7,605 bases of DNA from Achromobacter sp. (GTDB taxonomy: Bacteria; Pseudomonadota; Gammaproteobacteria; Burkholderiales; Burkholderiaceae_B). Shown piece by piece: positions 5,745-7,605 of this stretch (position 1 is its first letter; each line of letters starts with the position of its first letter). The notes beneath the pieces are model-generated. The model was not told the DNA's origin and did no database searches. It saw nothing but the letters and a program-made list of their open reading frames with translations. The stretch covers positions 1-7,605 of the forward strand of contig DMTA01000434.1 in the NCBI GenBank assembly GCA_003454835.1, read 5' to 3'. Position numbers and translations under genes: made by a program.

Positions 5745-6701
5745 ATGAGCATCCCCTTATTGATCCTGATCGACAGCGTTCAGGACTATCTTCCCGTCAT
5801 CGAATCTCAGGGCTTTCGCCCAATCCTCGCGACCACCGAACAGACCCGCGCCCAGGCCATCAAGGACCACGGCGCCGGGATTCGCGCCGTTCTGACGCGC
5901 GGCGCCACCGGCTTGCGTGCCGATGAAATGGCGGCGCTGCCCCAATTGAGCATCGTCTGCTCGCTGGGCGTGGGCTATGAAAATATCGATCTCGCGGCGG
6001 CCCACGCGCGCGGCATCGAGGTCACGAATGGTCCCGGCGCCAATGCCGTGTCCGTTGCCGACCACGCGATGGCGTTGCTGCTGGGCGCCGCGCGCCGGCT
6101 GCCGCAGGCCGATGCCTGGGTCCGTCAAGGACACTGGAGCGGGTTCATGGGGCCGCAGGTCAGCGGCAAGCGGTTGGGCATTCTGGGACTAGGCACGATC
6201 GGTCTGGAAATCGCCCGGCGCGGCGCGAACGGCTTTGGCATGAGCGTTGGGTATTACAACCGCCGTGCGCGTCCGGAATCCGGCTACACCTATTTCGACA
6301 ATCCGCGCGCGCTGGCGGCTGAGTCCGATTTTCTGGTGGTGGCCACGCCGGGCGGCGCCGGCACGCATCATCTGGTGAACGCCAGCGTGCTGGAGGCGCT
6401 GGGGCCGGACGGCTATCTGATCAACATTGCGCGCGGCAGCGTGGTCGACACGGACGCCTTGATTGCCGCGCTGGCCGACAAGCGCATCGCCGGCGCGGGG
6501 CTGGATGTGGTCGACGGTGAGCCGAACATTCCCGCTGCGCTGAAGCAGCTGGACAACGTGGTGTTGACGCCGCACAGCGCCGGACGTTCGCCCGAAGCGG
6601 TGGCGGCGACGGTGGCGCTGTTCCTGGAGAACGCCACGGCGCATTTTGCCGGCAAGCCCGTGCTGACGCCGGTGCGGGACGCGAACCTGGTGGCGGCGTG
6701 A
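5745..6701 (+). CDS. D-2-hydroxyacid dehydrogenase, glyoxylate/hydroxypyruvate reductase type (318 aa)
   Basis: A cytosolic NAD(P)H-dependent reductase of 2-oxoacids in the GhrA/GhrB/SerA superfamily. The substrate half is about 1-98 plus the C-terminus (SLGVGYENID at 73-82 and NGPGANAVSVADHA at 95-108). The cofactor half has GLGTIG at 148-153. The catalytic triad is R230 (NIARGS), E259 (VDGEP) and H277 (TPHSAG), all present. After the second beta strand the sequence is YYNRR (170-174); Arg at this place usually indicates NADPH preference. The overall pattern is nearest to glyoxylate/hydroxypyruvate reductases, but substrate cannot be fixed from sequence. The start at 5745 gives a full-length family protein, yet has no clear ribosome-binding site. 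It forms a one-gene unit between the repeat-bearing intergenic region and a strong terminator. Confidence 0.93.
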   Translation: MSIPLLILIDSVQDYLPVIESQGFRPILATTEQTRAQAIKDHGAGIRAVLTRGATGLRADEMAALPQLSIVCSLGVGYENIDLAAAHARGIEVTNGPGANAVSVADHAMALLLGAARRLPQADAWVRQGHWSGFMGPQVSGKRLGILGLGTIGLEIARRGANGFGMSVGYYNRRARPESGYTYFDNPRALAAESDFLVVATPGGAGTHHLVNASVLEALGPDGYLINIARGSVVDTDALIAALADKRIAGAGLDVVDGEPNIPAALKQLDNVVLTPHSAGRSPEAVAATVALFLENATAHFAGKPVLTPVRDANLVAA

Positions 6702-6760
6702 AACCGCGCGGCTGTTTGCCGACGTGAAGGTGGCGTCAGCGGATATGCCGATGTTGAATG

Positions 6761-6802
6761 CGCCGACGCCGCGTCCCGTGTGGACGCGGCGTCGGCGTTT
6801 TT
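6761..6802 (+). terminator. Strong rho-independent terminator of the dehydrogenase gene
   Basis: CGCCGACGCCGCGTCC (6761-6776) pairs perfectly over 16 bp with 6782-6797 around a 5-nt CGTGT loop, followed by TTTTT (6798-6802). It lies about 60 nt after the stop at 6701. On the minus strand the same stem sits 30 bp past the universal stress protein stop, but without a good T-run; it may still impede transcription in that direction. Confidence 0.93.
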
Positions 6803-6826
6803 GCAGCTACAGTGCGGGCCATGCCA

Positions 6827-7605
6827 TCAGTGCGAGAACATGATCGGCACCGTCATGCTCTTCAGGATGGAGGCGGTGGCGCCGCCCATTGCCCATTCGC
6901 GGAACTTGCTGTGGCCGTATGCGCCCATGACGATCAGGTCGGCACTGTAATCGGCGGCGGCGTTCAGGATGGTGCTGCCGACGCCGACGCCCTTGATGTC
7001 GCGGCGCACGTGGTCCGGCGCGGCCATGCCGTGTGCCACGAAGTAGGCGACCAGGTCTTCAAAGGGGATGGATTCGACGTTGCGCGTGGCCGCGCCTTCA
7101 TCCATGGTCAGTACCACGACCTGCGAGGCGCCTTGCAGCAGCGGCGTGGCATCGGCCAATGCGCGGGCAGCTTCGCGGCTGCCGTCCCAGCAGAGCAGCA
7201 CGCGGTCGCCGACGACCGGGAATTCGCCGCTGGACGGCACCACCATGACGGGACGTCCAGCGGTCAGGAGGGTTTGTTCGACGAATTCGTTTTCGTGGGC
7301 GGCTTCGACGTCGTCGCGGTTTTGCTGGCTGACGATGATGAGGTCGCTGGCGCGGCCGTGCAGGGCGACGGTGGCACTGGGCGAGGATTCGCCGGCGCGC
7401 ACGACGGCCGGTACGTCTGCGATGGCGGCGGCTTCCAGAAAGGCATTTTGCACCTCGCCCCGATTCTGGGCCTGCAGGTTCTTCATGATGTTGAGCGTGC
7501 GCGACATCATGACGGATTCGCCGTAGTAGTACTGCGGCGGCGCGGAGCTGGCGTAGACCCCCACCAGTTCGGCCTTGTGGCGCTTGGCCAGTTCCAGCGC
7601 CAGCG
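6827..7605 (-). CDS. Universal stress protein, tandem Usp domains, 5' end outside window (258 aa visible)
   Basis: The reading frame stays open through the right edge (visible upstream residues LALELAKRHKAEL before VGVYAS), so the true start lies beyond 7605 and the GTG at 7564 is not the start. The visible part covers most of a first Usp domain, ending PVMVVPSSGEFPVVG, and a complete second domain starting DRVLLCWDGSREAARALA. The second domain has the ATP-binding signature of UspA-like domains, MGAYGHSKFREWAMGGATASI (G-2x-G-9x-G(T/S)), near the C-terminus. The first domain lacks this glycine motif (it reads VSQQNRDDVEAAHENEF), so only the second is predicted to bind nucleotide. Such two-domain proteins of about 280 aa are common in betaproteobacteria. 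The role is generally cytoplasmic stress endurance; no specific partner is visible. Confidence 0.93.
   Translation of the reverse strand, partial: LALELAKRHKAELVGVYASSAPPQYYYGESVMMSRTLNIMKNLQAQNRGEVQNAFLEAAAIADVPAVVRAGESSPSATVALHGRASDLIIVSQQNRDDVEAAHENEFVEQTLLTAGRPVMVVPSSGEFPVVGDRVLLCWDGSREAARALADATPLLQGASQVVVLTMDEGAATRNVESIPFEDLVAYFVAHGMAAPDHVRRDIKGVGVGSTILNAAADYSADLIVMGAYGHSKFREWAMGGATASILKSMTVPIMFSH

Overview
The window is GC-rich, densely packed chromosomal DNA from a Gram-negative proteobacterium. Codon bias, the protein families and their sequence flavour suggest a betaproteobacterium of the Bordetella/Achromobacter type (Alcaligenaceae); this is inference from recall, not a database result. 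There is no tRNA, rRNA, insertion sequence, CRISPR array or obvious horizontal-transfer signature. Eleven genes are supported, five of them 113 aa or shorter apart from the copper protein, and one gene (DUF3309, 50 aa) is below usual ORF-length cutoffs. No gene-free stretch exceeds 300 bases.

Layout. Positions 39-305 (minus) encode a small acidic disordered protein. Divergently, 486-1076 encodes a two-half alpha/beta protein with a glycine-zipper membrane hairpin, followed by an exported DUF4142 protein (1108-1728). Converging on these is a minus-strand group: a cytosolic copper-storage (Csp3-like) protein (3491-3162), a DUF883 (ElaB/YqjD-like) tail-anchored protein (3087-2746) and a YghA-like short-chain dehydrogenase (2661-1771, TTG start). 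A disordered 83-aa protein (3639-3890) lies divergent to the copper gene and abuts, stop to stop, a bacterial topoisomerase IB (4943-3891). Then come a Pro/Asp-rich 54-aa protein (5127-5291) and a DUF3309 membrane miniprotein (5338-5490), a 254-bp intergenic region with degenerate 14-bp tandem repeats, a D-2-hydroxyacid dehydrogenase (5745-6701) with a very strong terminator, and the C-terminal 258 residues of a tandem universal stress protein running off the right edge.

Most of these families (DUF4142, DUF883, YghA-type SDR, DUF3309, Usp, Csp, TopIB) recur in stress or stationary-phase gene neighbourhoods, so the window reads as a stress-fitness island of ordinary chromosomal genes rather than a single pathway. 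The most interesting non-coding signal is a repeated 17-bp element with the sigma-54 geometry (GG-N10-GC, ending in TTGCT). It occurs upstream of four different transcription units in the correct orientation and places each predicted transcription start just upstream of a good ribosome-binding site. This suggests that several of the units share a sigma-54 (RpoN) promoter type. It is a sequence-based hypothesis only.
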